Source: Streptomyces sp. NBC_00690 (GTDB taxonomy: Bacteria; Actinomycetota; Actinomycetes; Streptomycetales; Streptomycetaceae). From it: a stretch of 64,000 nt of DNA. Position numbers and translations under genes: made by a program. Within the stretch, counting starts at the first letter, position 1; each line of letters opens with the position of its first letter. Positions 1 to 8,474 of the stretch are shown here, piece after piece. The stretch spans positions 620,001 to 684,000 of the forward strand of contig NZ_CP109009.1 of NCBI RefSeq assembly GCF_036226685.1. The letters run 5' to 3'. The notes below the pieces were generated by a model, which saw only the letters and a list, made by a program, of their open reading frames with translations, was not told where the DNA came from and searched no databases.

Positions 1-387
1 AAACTGGTCGTGCGCGTCGGCGAGAGAGGCACGGAAGGCACCATCTGACGCAACACCGAAGGGAGACTCCATACTCTGGCATATGCGTCATCGATATGGT
101 GCTGGCTGAATCTCCATGCAAAACACTGCTCAACAGACTCCATTTCATCGCCGTTTCCCCAGCGCCCGACAATCTGTCCACAAGGTCAAACAGACGAGAT
201 TTCATCCATCGACATCAAGGCTCCTCAGAGAGAAAGCCCCTCACGAGGGAAGAAACTCCAACACTGTCCTCAACCACCACACTGCGGCCAACCACGGCAG
301 CCATTAGCCTCACACCGAGGGGTAGCAAACCCACGAGACCGAACAGTTTCAGTCTCTTGATCTAAGCCCCCTCCCAGAGGGCAGCAT
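1..387. other. No gene recognised at left edge
   Basis: This stretch has lower GC than the rest of the window. Its short open frames lack streptomycete codon bias and a ribosome site. It lies downstream of the BlaI-like gene, which reads towards it. No hairpin or repeat stood out. Confidence 0.5.
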
Positions 388-771
388 CTATTTCTCGCCA
401 GGAGTACCCTCCCGCACTTCGATGGTGCGCAGGGCACTGTCAAAAGCTTCCCGCTGCTGGGGCGACATCATCGCGACGAAGGAAACCACCGCCGCCTGAG
501 GGCTGTCGCTCCTCGCCCATGCCTCCCTCATCAGGGTGGCTGCGTAGTCAGCCCTGGTCGAGACCGGGCTGTAGCGAAATGCCCGCCCTTCGAGCTCCCT
601 ACGGAGCCAGCCCTTCTGATGCACCTTGTCCATCACGGTCATGACGGTCGTGTAGGCGATGGACCGGTCCCGTTGAAGATCTTCCAGGACCTCCCGAACC
701 GTAACGGGGCGGTTCCAGCGCCACACGCGGGTCATCACCGCGTCTTCCAGCTCTCCCAACTGGCCTTTCAC
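388..771 (-). CDS. BlaI/MecI/CopY-family transcriptional repressor
   Basis: A 127-residue protein starting at the GTG at 771 (VKGQLGELEDAVM), the point where the family normally begins; an ATG 20 codons upstream only adds an unconserved leader. The N-terminal winged helix includes LGELEDAVMTRVWRW and the recognition-helix stretch SIAYTTVMTVMDKVHQKGWL. The C-terminal part resembles the dimerisation domain. Family members repress beta-lactamase, copper or stress genes and are often inactivated by proteolysis through a partner M56 metalloprotease. No such partner lies next to it in this window, so the target and signal are unknown. Confidence 0.85.
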   Translation of the reverse strand: MKGQLGELEDAVMTRVWRWNRPVTVREVLEDLQRDRSIAYTTVMTVMDKVHQKGWLRRELEGRAFRYSPVSTRADYAATLMREAWARSDSPQAAVVSFVAMMSPQQREAFDSALRTIEVREGTPGEK

Positions 772-1250
772 ACCGCCCAGCCTAGGGAATCGGCGGAGCG
801 CACCCAAGCTATTACCGGTTCTGCGCCCCAACTGCCCACGGGCCTTTCTTGTGAATGTCGAAATGAGTCACGAAGAAGCCTCGGGGCACGAGGACTCAAC
901 CGACCGCTGACCCACGTTTCACTGGATTCCACAACTCCGCGTCGGCTTCGGTTCCTTCACGGAGAGGACGATGGAGGGTCTCGATCCTTGGCCCGATTCG
1001 ACACGGGCCACGGCGAGGAACCCACGGGTGAAAGCGCCGCGCCCCTGCGCTGAAGCGCCCAGGAATGCGTCCGACCCACGAAGATCGCCCGCTCTCTCGT
1101 CGAGCCCGTACAGACAATCGGTCGAGGTGTCTCGACCGTAGTGATCACCCCGTGGTAGCAACGGAACCGGCCGGCACGACATCAGCCGCCCTCGGTACAG
1201 CGTGGGGCTGCGACGCGTCCGTGCACATCCCGACCGAGAGGTTCCCCGCA
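772..1250. other. Divergent intergenic region, no gene recognised
   Basis: About 480 bases separate the divergently read BlaI-like repressor and the nucleotidyltransferase. The open frames here lack a ribosome site and coding bias. It presumably holds both promoters, but no clear -10/-35 pair or operator palindrome was seen. Confidence 0.4.
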
Positions 1251-2030
1251 GTGGCAGACCACGACCCGAGCACCGCACTCCTGCTCGACCGATTCCTGCG
1301 CGAGGTGGTCGACCTCCTGTCGCCGGTTGCGATCTGGGCCCACGGCTCCCTCGGCGGGGGCGACTACCAGCCGGGCCGCAGCGACATCGATCTGATCGCC
1401 GTTCTCGAAGGGCGGTGCACCGCGAAGCAATCACACGGTCTCGACCTCCTCCACCGCAGACTTGTCGAGGAGGTCCCGCTCGCGGCGAAGCTGCACTGCG
1501 GCTATCTCCCCCGGACCGAGTTGACCGATGTGCACATCGAGCATCTGACCTGGGCCCATCAGGAGTTGTTCCACCGAACGGTGACACCGGTGACCCGAAG
1601 GGAACTCCATCTCTTCGGGGTGGTTCTGCACGGACCGTCACCGACCCGATTGCTCCCACCCATCACTCAGGACGCCTTGGCCGCGTTCCTCGTCGAGGAG
1701 ATACAGGGGCCCTGGCGGGAGGCATTGGCCAAGCCTCAACTGTGGCGGCAGGACGGCTGGGTCGACTTCGGGATGTTGGCCCTGGCCCGGGCGTCGGAGA
1801 CCCTGAAGTCCGGACGACTGATCACCAAGGCCGAGGCCATCGATCTACTCGTCGACGAGTGGGACGCACCCGCCGAGGTCATCGCCGACATCAGGGCCCG
1901 TCGCTACGGCACCCCGACCCCCGCGACGCCCGAGTGGATCGCCCGCCGAGCACGACTCACGATCGATTTTCTCCACAGCGCGTTGGAGAGCACCACGATG
2001 GAGCGCAAGGGAGTCGACCCTTCGGCATGA
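1251..2030 (+). CDS. Nucleotidyltransferase (aminoglycoside adenylyltransferase-like fold)
   Basis: A 259-residue protein from the GTG at 1251, which has GAGAGG ten bases upstream; a GTG at 1221 is a possible alternative. The N-terminal domain carries the nucleotidyltransferase signature AIWAHGSLGGGDYQPGRSDI followed by DLI, that is the GS...SDID metal-binding pattern. The C-terminal half is mostly helical, as in AadA-type adenylyltransferases and related proteins of unknown substrate. It stands alone. Membership of the fold is secure from the motif. Drug-modifying activity is only a possibility, and many such proteins in Streptomyces have no known substrate. Confidence 0.75.
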   Translation: MADHDPSTALLLDRFLREVVDLLSPVAIWAHGSLGGGDYQPGRSDIDLIAVLEGRCTAKQSHGLDLLHRRLVEEVPLAAKLHCGYLPRTELTDVHIEHLTWAHQELFHRTVTPVTRRELHLFGVVLHGPSPTRLLPPITQDALAAFLVEEIQGPWREALAKPQLWRQDGWVDFGMLALARASETLKSGRLITKAEAIDLLVDEWDAPAEVIADIRARRYGTPTPATPEWIARRARLTIDFLHSALESTTMERKGVDPSA

Positions 2031-2111
2031 GGCGCCGTACGGGCGAGCGGTGGCCGTGCCGGGTCGACCCGACCCGTATCGGGCAGCTATCGGGCGTACG
2101 GAACCGGGTCC

Positions 2112-2447
2112 TCAGGGCCCTCCCGTGGTACCCGGCAGGGCCGGTGCGAACGGAACAGTCGCCGGCGAAGTCGGACCCGGTGGGCGGTCGTCGTGGAAGA
2201 TTCCGGGAGAACCCGGCGGCGCCGAATTGAGTACCCACAGCCCGGCGAGGGTGGCCAGGGTGAAGACCACGGTCACCAGGAGCGTCAGGACCAGACGTCG
2301 GCGACGCTCGCGGCGCTGCCACTCGCCCCGCGCCGTACGGTATGCGTCGGGGGCGGGATGGACCTGTCCCGCGAGGGCCTCCATCGCCTCCCGCAGTTGC
2401 CTCTCGGTGCCGGGGATGTTCATCGGCTCGGTGTCCTGGCCGCTCAT
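2112..2447 (-). CDS. Small single-pass membrane protein, probable anti-sigma factor
   Basis: A 111-residue protein whose ATG overlaps the stop of the ECF sigma factor gene by ATGA (2444-2447), which implies coupled translation. It has a basic cytoplasmic N-terminal half of about 50 residues ending RRERRRR, one transmembrane segment (about residues 51-72, VLTLLVTVVFTLATLAGLWV) and a proline-rich outer tail. No zinc-binding HxxxCxxC anti-sigma motif is visible. Position and topology suggest that it sequesters the sigma factor at the membrane. This is inference from context, and the sequence itself is not strongly diagnostic. Confidence 0.6.
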   Translation of the reverse strand: MSGQDTEPMNIPGTERQLREAMEALAGQVHPAPDAYRTARGEWQRRERRRRLVLTLLVTVVFTLATLAGLWVLNSAPPGSPGIFHDDRPPGPTSPATVPFAPALPGTTGGP

Positions 2448-3238
2448 CGACGGTTCTCCATCACCTGAGTCAGTGCGGCGATGCCGCGCGCAGTGTGCGT
2501 CTTGACCGAACCCGCTGAGATCCCCATGGCCTTGGCGATCTCGCCCTCCTTGAGCCCCATCCAGTGGCGCAGGACGAGTGCCTCCCGCTGCCGCGGCGGC
2601 AGCTTCTGCAAGGCCACGATCAACGCCTGCTGATCATCGTGGAGCAGGGCCGTGTACTCGGCCGAGGCCACCGGTTCGGCCAACGGGGTCTCGGCGTGCT
2701 TGCGAACGATCTGGAGGTGACGTATCCGCATGCGCGTCAGATTGCAGACGACGGACCGCAGATAGGACTCCGCGCGGTCGGCATCGCGCAGCTTGCGCCA
2801 CTTCCGATAGATCTCGTAGTACGCCTCGGCGACGATGTTCTCCGGATCGTCCGCGCCGAGGAGCGCCGCGAGTCGGAGCATCGAGGTGTAGTGCAACTCG
2901 AAGAGGCGGGCGAGCGCGGCTTCCCGCTCCGGCTCGCCCGTGCCGTGGCGCGGGAGCGCTCGGGGAAGCCGGGCGGAGGAGGGTGCCATGGCCGGCTGCT
3001 GACCTGGTGGACCCGGATCCCGGTTTCGATCGGCGGCGTCGACCGTCTCCCCGCTCCGGGGCTGCGGTTGTCCGGGCAACAGGCCCGGGACGCGCTCGCC
3101 CCGTTCGTCGTGTGCGGGCTTCCCGGCCGAGTCGGGCGCGGACATCGGATCGGCCACGGGCGCAGCAGCCTCCGGATCCACCGCCACCGCGGGTTCTGGT
3201 GGCAGGAGCGTGCGGGAGGCTCGCAAGGTCCGTCTCAT
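2444..3238 (-). CDS. ECF-type RNA polymerase sigma factor with long N-terminal extension
   Basis: The start is the ATG at 3238, which overlaps the stop of the symporter gene by ATGA (3235-3238). The 264-residue protein opens with about 95 residues rich in proline, alanine and aspartate. The sigma domain 2 begins near LARLFELHYTSMLRLAALLG and includes AEAYYEIYRKWRKL. Domain 4 includes LPPRQREALVLRHWMGLKEG and the helix-turn-helix MGISAGSVKTHTARGIAAL. It lies in a three-gene operon: transporter, sigma, membrane protein. The layout suggests that the sigma factor is made with, and perhaps controls, monocarboxylate uptake. The extension could be a regulatory tether and is longer than in most ECF factors. 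Confidence 0.85.
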   Translation of the reverse strand: MRRTLRASRTLLPPEPAVAVDPEAAAPVADPMSAPDSAGKPAHDERGERVPGLLPGQPQPRSGETVDAADRNRDPGPPGQQPAMAPSSARLPRALPRHGTGEPEREAALARLFELHYTSMLRLAALLGADDPENIVAEAYYEIYRKWRKLRDADRAESYLRSVVCNLTRMRIRHLQIVRKHAETPLAEPVASAEYTALLHDDQQALIVALQKLPPRQREALVLRHWMGLKEGEIAKAMGISAGSVKTHTARGIAALTQVMENRR

Positions 3239-4800
3239 GGGGAAGTCGTTCCCGTCTCGGGCCGGGGCCGAACTGATGGCCCTGTGGACAGTGAAGTGGC
3301 ATCCGGCCCCTGAGGAACGCCCCTCCACCGCAGCAGGGCGGTTCCCGCTGCGGCGACGACCAGATTGAGGATCAGGGCCGCGAGCCCGGCATAGATTTCG
3401 ACGGTGTGGCCGCTCGGGCCGAGCGGTATGACGGGCGAGAATCCCTCCCGTACGACCATGACGGTACCGAAGCCCATGCCCAGCGCCCAGCCCACGAGCA
3501 GTGCGCGGTCATGGAGCCAGCGCGTGTACAGGCCGATGGCCACGGCCGGGAAGATCTGGAGGATCCATACGCCTCCGAGGAGTTGCAGGTTGATGGCTGC
3601 CTGATCGCGCAGGCCGAAGACGAAGGCGATCGCGCCCACCTTGGCGGTGAGCGAGACCGCCTGGGCTATCCGGACCTGGCGCTTGGGGGTCGCCGTCGGG
3701 TGGACGTACTCGACGTACACATTGCGGACGAACGAGGTCGCGGCGGCCACGGACATCACCGCGGCCGGAACGAGGGCTCCCACCGTGATGGCCCCGAAGA
3801 CCAGACCCGCCAACGGGGCCGGCATCATCCCGCCGACCAGCATCGGCACGGCTGATTCCGCATTGCCCGCCGGGGTGCGCACCCCGGCCGCGATGGCGGC
3901 GACGCCCAGGAGCCCGAAGAGGGCGAGGACCGCGGTCCAGGCGGGGAGCGCCACACAGACCCGCCGCAAGGTGGTGGGCCCTGCTGCGGCGAACCCCGCG
4001 GTGAGCACATGGGGGTACATCAGCAGGGCGAGCGCCGATCCGAGTGCGAGGGTGGCGAACGCGGGTTGCTGGTCCGGGGCGAGGAGCAGGGAGGCTCCGG
4101 GCGAGCCCTGCTCGGCGAGCCGGTCGGCGGCCCTGCTGAACACCGCGCCCGGCCCGCCGAGTCCGTCGAGCACCAGCCATACCATCGCCAGTACGGAGGC
4201 GAAGACGGCAACGCCCTTGAAGGCGGAGATGACCGTCGGGGCACGCAGCCCGTACCGATAGGTGGCGACCGCGAGTCCGGCGAAGAGGACGACCATCGCC
4301 AGATCGACCGCGAAGGCGTCCGAGGTGTCCATGCCACCGGCGTTCAGGACGGCACGGATGCCGAGGAGTTGTAGGGCTAGGTAGGGCATGGTGGCGAGGA
4401 TGCCGGTGAGGGCGACGACGAGGGCCAGCAGTCGGGAGCCGTACCGACCGTGGACGAAGTCGGCCACGGTGATGTATCCGTGCTCCCGGGCGACGGACCA
4501 GAGCCGGGGAAGCAGGACGAAGGCGAGCGGGCAGACGATGACCGTGTAGGGGACAGCGAAGAAGGCGGGCGCGCCGTTTCCGTAGGCAAGACCGGGAACC
4601 GCGGTGAAGGTGTAGGCGGTGAAGACGGTCCCGCCCAGGAGGAGCCAGGTCCATCCGGTGCCCAGGCTCCGGTCGGCGAGCGCCCAGCCCTCCAGCGAGG
4701 GCAGCGTGTCGCGGACGTGGAAGCGTCGGGCCCACGCCGCCAGCAGCGACACCGCGCCGATGACGGCGAGGAACGCCGCGGCCACGGCACCTTCGGTCAT
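3235..4800 (-). CDS. Sodium:solute symporter, monocarboxylate (MctP-like) type
   Basis: A 521-residue polytopic membrane protein of the SSS family with about 13 hydrophobic segments, starting at ATG 4800. Family-like blocks include LGTGWTWLLLGGTVFTAYTF near residue 45 and YITVADFVHGRYGSRLLA near residue 110. The closest remembered relatives are the MctP/ActP permeases for pyruvate, lactate, acetate or propionate; the exact substrate cannot be read. These permeases are usually partnered by a small DUF3311 protein, and one lies divergently at 5002-5241. The gene ends in an ATGA overlap with the sigma factor gene. Confidence 0.85.
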   Translation of the reverse strand: MTEGAVAAAFLAVIGAVSLLAAWARRFHVRDTLPSLEGWALADRSLGTGWTWLLLGGTVFTAYTFTAVPGLAYGNGAPAFFAVPYTVIVCPLAFVLLPRLWSVAREHGYITVADFVHGRYGSRLLALVVALTGILATMPYLALQLLGIRAVLNAGGMDTSDAFAVDLAMVVLFAGLAVATYRYGLRAPTVISAFKGVAVFASVLAMVWLVLDGLGGPGAVFSRAADRLAEQGSPGASLLLAPDQQPAFATLALGSALALLMYPHVLTAGFAAAGPTTLRRVCVALPAWTAVLALFGLLGVAAIAAGVRTPAGNAESAVPMLVGGMMPAPLAGLVFGAITVGALVPAAVMSVAAATSFVRNVYVEYVHPTATPKRQVRIAQAVSLTAKVGAIAFVFGLRDQAAINLQLLGGVWILQIFPAVAIGLYTRWLHDRALLVGWALGMGFGTVMVVREGFSPVIPLGPSGHTVEIYAGLAALILNLVVAAAGTALLRWRGVPQGPDATSLSTGPSVRPRPETGTTSP

Positions 4801-5001
4801 CGTTCACCGTCCGTGCTGTTCGCTGCGCGCGATGCGCCTGGGCTGTCGTCCGGCCGCTCGGGAAGCACGTCCGGTCCGAGGGAGAGCAAGTCCACGGTCA
4901 AGTTCGTGTGTACTCCGTGTCAACCAAACCGCTCGGACCGGCAACTCTTCCACAGACCGGCGGAAAACAGGGACGGACAGCCGACAACGACGGAGGAACC
5001 C

Positions 5002-5241
5002 TTGACGGAAAGCATCCACCCACCACGGCGCGACGGCCCGGGCAGGGTCCGCCGCACGGTGGCAGGCGTGTGCCTCATCGTCCCTGTCATCGCCCTCCTG
5101 TGGGTGCCCTGGTACGCACAGGACCGGCCTCGCCTGGCCGGAGTCCCGTTCTTCTACTGGTACCAGCTCGCCTGGGTACCGGGTTGCACCCTGGTGCTGC
5201 TCATCGCGCACCTCCTGACGCGGCGGCGTTCGGATCCATGA
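5002..5241 (+). CDS. DUF3311 family small membrane protein
   Basis: A 79-residue protein with a TTG start at 5002 preceded by GGAGGA (4992-4997). Two transmembrane helices are visible: TVAGVCLIVPVIALLWVPWY and YWYQLAWVPGCTLVLLIAHL, joined by a short loop with LAGVPFFYWYQ. DUF3311 proteins normally sit directly upstream of SSS-type monocarboxylate symporters and are thought to be small accessory subunits. Here the symporter is on the opposite strand and the gene is followed by cstA instead, an unusual rearrangement. The 200 bases before it must hold the divergent promoters. Confidence 0.8.
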   Translation: MTESIHPPRRDGPGRVRRTVAGVCLIVPVIALLWVPWYAQDRPRLAGVPFFYWYQLAWVPGCTLVLLIAHLLTRRRSDP

Positions 5242-5337
5242 TCTGACGCCGCCGTCCGGCGCCGCGCCGTCCCCTTCCCCCGGCGCGGCCCACCCGGTTC
5301 TTCGTGCTGATGTGCCACCCCCACCGTAAGGAGCACT

Positions 5338-7458
5338 GTGTCCCGGTCAACCACGCCCCTGTCCCGGGCGAATCCGAAGTCGATCCTCATCTGGGCGACC
5401 GTCGCCGTCGTCGGAGCCCTGTGCTGGGGCGTGCTCGCCCTGTCGCGCGGCGAGGAGATCTCGGCCGTCTGGCTGGTCGGCGCCGCCCTGGGCTCGTACG
5501 CCATCGCCTACCGCTTCTACTCGCGGTTCATCGTGACGCGAGTGCTGCGGCCCGATGACACCCGGGCGACGCCGGCTGAGCGGCTGGAAGACGGAGTGGA
5601 CTACCAGCCCACCGATCGACGGGTGCTGCTGGGGCACCACTTCGCCGCCATCGCCGGCGCCGGGCCGCTGGTCGGTCCGGTCCTCGCGATCCAGATGGGC
5701 TATCTGCCCGGCACTATCTGGATCGTGTTCGGGGTGATCTTCGCCGGTGCCGTGCAGGACATGGTCGTGCTGTTCCTGTCGATGCGGCGCGACGGCAAGA
5801 GCCTCGGCCAGATGGCTCGGGACGAGATCGGCAAGGTGGGTGGCGCCGCCGCGTTGATCGCCGTGTTCATCATCATGATCATTCTGCTGGCGGTGCTCGC
5901 GCTGGTCGTGGTGAACGCCCTGGCCCACTCGCCCTGGGGCACCTTCTCGGTGGCCATGACCATCCCGATCGCCCTGTTCATGGGGTTCTATCTGCATGTC
6001 ATGCGGCCGGGGCGGGTGTTGGAGACCAGTCTCATCGGCGTCGTCCTGCTCCTGTTGGCGATCGTGGCGGGCGGCTGGATCCAGAACTCCTCGCTTGCCG
6101 ACACCTTTACTCTGTCCCCGACCACTTTGGTGTTCTGCCTGGTCGGCTACGGCTTCGTCGCATCGGTCCTTCCGGTGTGGATGCTCTTGGCGCCGCGTGA
6201 CTACCTCTCCACCTTTATGAAGATCGGGACGATCGCGCTGCTGGCGGTCGGTGTGGTGGTCGCTGCTCCGGTCCTGAAGGCCGAGCCGGTGAGCACGTTC
6301 GCCTCGGCGGGTGACGGTCCGGTCTTCGCGGGTTCCCTATTCCCCTTCTTGTTCATCACCATCGCCTGCGGTGCCCTCTCCGGCTTCCATTCGCTGGTCT
6401 CCTCCGGGACCACGCCGAAGCTGATCGAGAAGGAGTCCCAGGTCCGCATGATCGGCTACGGCGCCATGCTGATGGAGTCGTTCGTGGCCGTGATGGCGCT
6501 GATCGCCGCGGCGGTGCTCGACCCGGGTCTCTACTACGCGATGAACGCCCCGGCGGGTGTGCTGGGCACCACGGTCGAGTCGGCTTCCCAGGCCGTGGCC
6601 AATCTGGGCTTCACCATCTCGCCCGAGGAACTGGCCGCGGCGGCAAAGGCGGTGGAGGAGAGCACCCTGGTCGCGAGGACCGGCGGGGCACCCACCCTCG
6701 CGGTCGGTATGTCGCAGATCTTCTCCGATGTCATCGGGGGTGAGGGCATGAAGGCGTTCTGGTACCACTTCGCCATCATGTTCGAGGCCCTGTTCATCCT
6801 GACGACCGTCGACGCCGGTACCCGTGTCGGCCGGTTCATGCTCCAGGACATGCTGGGCAACGTCTGGAAGCCCCTGGGCCGGGTCCACTGGAAGCCCGGC
6901 ATCTGGCTCGCGAGTGCGGTGGTCGTGGCCGGCTGGGGGTACTTCCTCTACGCAGGAGCCACCGACCCGCTGGGCGGCATCAACCAGCTCTTCCCGCTGT
7001 TCGGCATCGCGAACCAACTCCTGGCCGCCGTAGCCCTGACCGTGGCGACCACGGTACTGATCAAGTCGGGGCGGTTCCGCTGGGCCTGGGTGACGGGTGT
7101 GCCACTCGCCTTCACGGTGGCGGTCACGTTCACGGCGAGTTGGCAGAAGGTCTTCTCGGACGATCCCCGGGTCGGGTTCTTCGCCCAGCGGGACCGGTAC
7201 GCGGATGCGATCGACGCGGGAACCGTGCTGCCACCGGCCAAGGGCATGGACGACATGCACACCATCGTGACCAACTCCACCGTCGACGGCGTACTGATCG
7301 TCCTCTTCGTGGTGCTGGTGACGACAGTCATCGTCAACGCGACGCTGGTGTGCGTACGCACCCTGCGCTCTCCCACACCGCCGCCGACGACCGAGACGCC
7401 CTATGTCGCATCCCGGCTCGACGCCCCCGCCGTGGAAATGGTCGGAGGACGGGAGTGA
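5338..7458 (+). CDS. cstA: Carbon starvation protein CstA (pyruvate/peptide transporter family)
   Basis: A 706-residue protein with many membrane segments, starting at GTG 5338 four bases after AAGGAG. Characteristic CstA blocks are visible: HHFAAIAGAGPLVGPVLAIQ near residue 100, LPGTIWIVFGVIFAGAVQDM, and IFSDVIGGEGMKAFWYHFAI near residue 460. In E. coli, family members CstA and BtsT import peptides or pyruvate when carbon is scarce. The next gene is the small YbdD-like partner, joined by a GTGA overlap. With the neighbouring MctP-like symporter this makes a locus for two unrelated uptake systems, both probably for short carboxylates. Confidence 0.93.
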   Translation: MSRSTTPLSRANPKSILIWATVAVVGALCWGVLALSRGEEISAVWLVGAALGSYAIAYRFYSRFIVTRVLRPDDTRATPAERLEDGVDYQPTDRRVLLGHHFAAIAGAGPLVGPVLAIQMGYLPGTIWIVFGVIFAGAVQDMVVLFLSMRRDGKSLGQMARDEIGKVGGAAALIAVFIIMIILLAVLALVVVNALAHSPWGTFSVAMTIPIALFMGFYLHVMRPGRVLETSLIGVVLLLLAIVAGGWIQNSSLADTFTLSPTTLVFCLVGYGFVASVLPVWMLLAPRDYLSTFMKIGTIALLAVGVVVAAPVLKAEPVSTFASAGDGPVFAGSLFPFLFITIACGALSGFHSLVSSGTTPKLIEKESQVRMIGYGAMLMESFVAVMALIAAAVLDPGLYYAMNAPAGVLGTTVESASQAVANLGFTISPEELAAAAKAVEESTLVARTGGAPTLAVGMSQIFSDVIGGEGMKAFWYHFAIMFEALFILTTVDAGTRVGRFMLQDMLGNVWKPLGRVHWKPGIWLASAVVVAGWGYFLYAGATDPLGGINQLFPLFGIANQLLAAVALTVATTVLIKSGRFRWAWVTGVPLAFTVAVTFTASWQKVFSDDPRVGFFAQRDRYADAIDAGTVLPPAKGMDDMHTIVTNSTVDGVLIVLFVVLVTTVIVNATLVCVRTLRSPTPPPTTETPYVASRLDAPAVEMVGGRE

Positions 7459-7670
7459 GGGGCCGGCTGCGCTCCGTGTTCCACACCGCCCAACGCACAC
7501 TGGGCGGGGTGCACTGGTATCTCCAGGAGTTGACCGGGGAGACGGCCTACGAGCGGCACTGCGCCCGCCACCGCAAGAAGCATCCGCTGGTACCGGCGCC
7601 GACTCGGCGGGAGTTCCAACGGATGCGCGCCCGACGCCGGGAGGCGGAACCGGGATCGGGTTGCTGCTGA
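7455..7670 (+). CDS. YbdD/YjiX-like small protein partnered with CstA
   Basis: A 71-residue protein starting at GTG 7455 inside the cstA stop region (GTGA), with GGAGG a few bases upstream. The conserved core GVHWYLQELTGETAYERHCA followed by basic residues and HP is typical of the YbdD/YjiX family, which accompanies cstA or btsT genes almost everywhere. The function is not established; co-occurrence suggests an accessory or regulatory subunit. A hairpin just after the stop (7687-7718) probably ends this operon. Confidence 0.85.
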   Translation: MRGRLRSVFHTAQRTLGGVHWYLQELTGETAYERHCARHRKKHPLVPAPTRREFQRMRARRREAEPGSGCC

Positions 7671-7686
7671 ACGATGAACCGGGGCC

Positions 7687-7718
7687 GGGTGCCCGTCCGA
7701 TCGAGCGGACGGGCACCC
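7687..7718. terminator. Hairpin terminator between convergent genes
   Basis: A perfect 13-bp stem (GGGTGCCCGTCCG with CGGACGGGCACCC) with a 6-base loop lies between the ends of the ybdD-like gene and the lamin-tail gene. It has no long T-run, as is usual in Streptomyces, and could serve both directions. Confidence 0.75.
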
Positions 7719-7735
7719 TTCCCATGACCGGGCGG

Positions 7736-8191
7736 TCAGCAGTTCTTGTAGTCGACCCGGGTGGAGTTGTACGAGCAGGTGTCGACCTTGGCGCCGGACG
7801 CCTTCTTCAGCGTGGCCGTGTCCTTGTCGTTGTTCCAGACGTAGGCCGCACGCCCCTGGAAGCGGGTGGTGGTGCTGTTGGTGCCCTTGCCGGTCCGGAC
7901 CGTGACCGTCTTACCCTTGCCCAGGGTGTAGCTACCGAAGACGTACTTGTGGTTCGCGGCGTCGGTGAGCGTCCACCCCTTCAGATTGACGGCGTACTTG
8001 GTGGTGTTGCGGATCTGCACCCACTCACCGTTCAGGCTGGAGTTGGTCCGGGTGTCGGAACCCGGGCTGTCGTAGTAGACCTTGTACAGATGAACCGATC
8101 CCGTGGCCGCCTGCGCGGTCGAGGGCAGCAGGACGAGCCCGCCGAGACACGCCGCGGCGGCGGCAACGGCGATGGTACGGGTCTGAAGCAT
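7736..8191 (-). CDS. Secreted lamin-tail (LTD) domain protein
   Basis: About 151 residues. I prefer the ATG at 8191 because AGGGA lies five bases before it; ATG 8197 is two codons upstream. A signal peptide is clear: MLQTRTIAVAAAAACLGG, then a hydrophobic run ending in STAQA before ATG-SVHLYKV. The mature part is a single lamin-tail beta-sandwich with the usual blocks GEWVQIRNTTKYAVNLKGW, TLTDAANHKYVFGSYTL and RFQGRAAYVWNNDKDTATLK. Two cysteines near the C-terminus may form a disulphide. Such exported domains in Streptomyces are thought to bind DNA or surfaces, but their role is unknown. No enzymatic domain is attached. Confidence 0.85.
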   Translation of the reverse strand: MLQTRTIAVAAAAACLGGLVLLPSTAQAATGSVHLYKVYYDSPGSDTRTNSSLNGEWVQIRNTTKYAVNLKGWTLTDAANHKYVFGSYTLGKGKTVTVRTGKGTNSTTTRFQGRAAYVWNNDKDTATLKKASGAKVDTCSYNSTRVDYKNC

Positions 8192-8263
8192 GAGCATCCC
8201 TGTGAACTCAGGCCGGGCACCCCCCACATTCGGGCCCGGCGAGGCGCTCAGAGTAAGCCACGA

Positions 8264-8467
8264 TCACTCGAAGTGAAGAATCTTTGCAGAATGTGAGGGG
8301 CTCGCGTAGGCGAAGCTGCGGTCCGACGGAGACTTGGCGGATCGTCGTCGTCGCACCGGGGGCTCCAGGGCCGCGGACATCGCGGGATCGACCCTGAGCG
8401 CCCCCGCGTTGACCGTCGACGGCGCGGGAGCGCTCACCGGAGGCTGGACCACGCCGTGAGACGGCAT
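8264..8467 (-). CDS. Small ORF downstream of the graspetide maturase, unknown
   Basis: An open frame of 67 residues begins seven bases after the tgmB stop and keeps streptomycete third-position bias along most of its length. It reads MPSHGVVQPPVSAPAPS, a proline/alanine-rich middle, an RRRRS patch and a C-terminus ending SHSAKILHFE. The ribosome site is weak. Its size and place are what one expects of an accessory peptide or second precursor. I recognise no family, so the assignment is tentative. Confidence 0.35.
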   Translation of the reverse strand: MPSHGVVQPPVSAPAPSTVNAGALRVDPAMSAALEPPVRRRRSAKSPSDRSFAYASPSHSAKILHFE

Positions 8468-8474
8468 CCGACCA

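Noticed and set aside
2564..3313. Plus-strand frame opposite the ECF sigma factor gene
   Set aside because: A shadow of the sigma gene, whose helix-turn-helix and ATGA overlaps are convincing.
4801..5001. Possible riboswitch before the DUF3311 or symporter gene
   Set aside because: No conserved riboswitch core or stable multi-stem leader could be identified by eye.
6337..7725. Minus-strand frame of 462 codons opposite cstA
   Set aside because: Antisense to a clear CstA; composition is rich in His, Arg and Asp as expected for a shadow frame.
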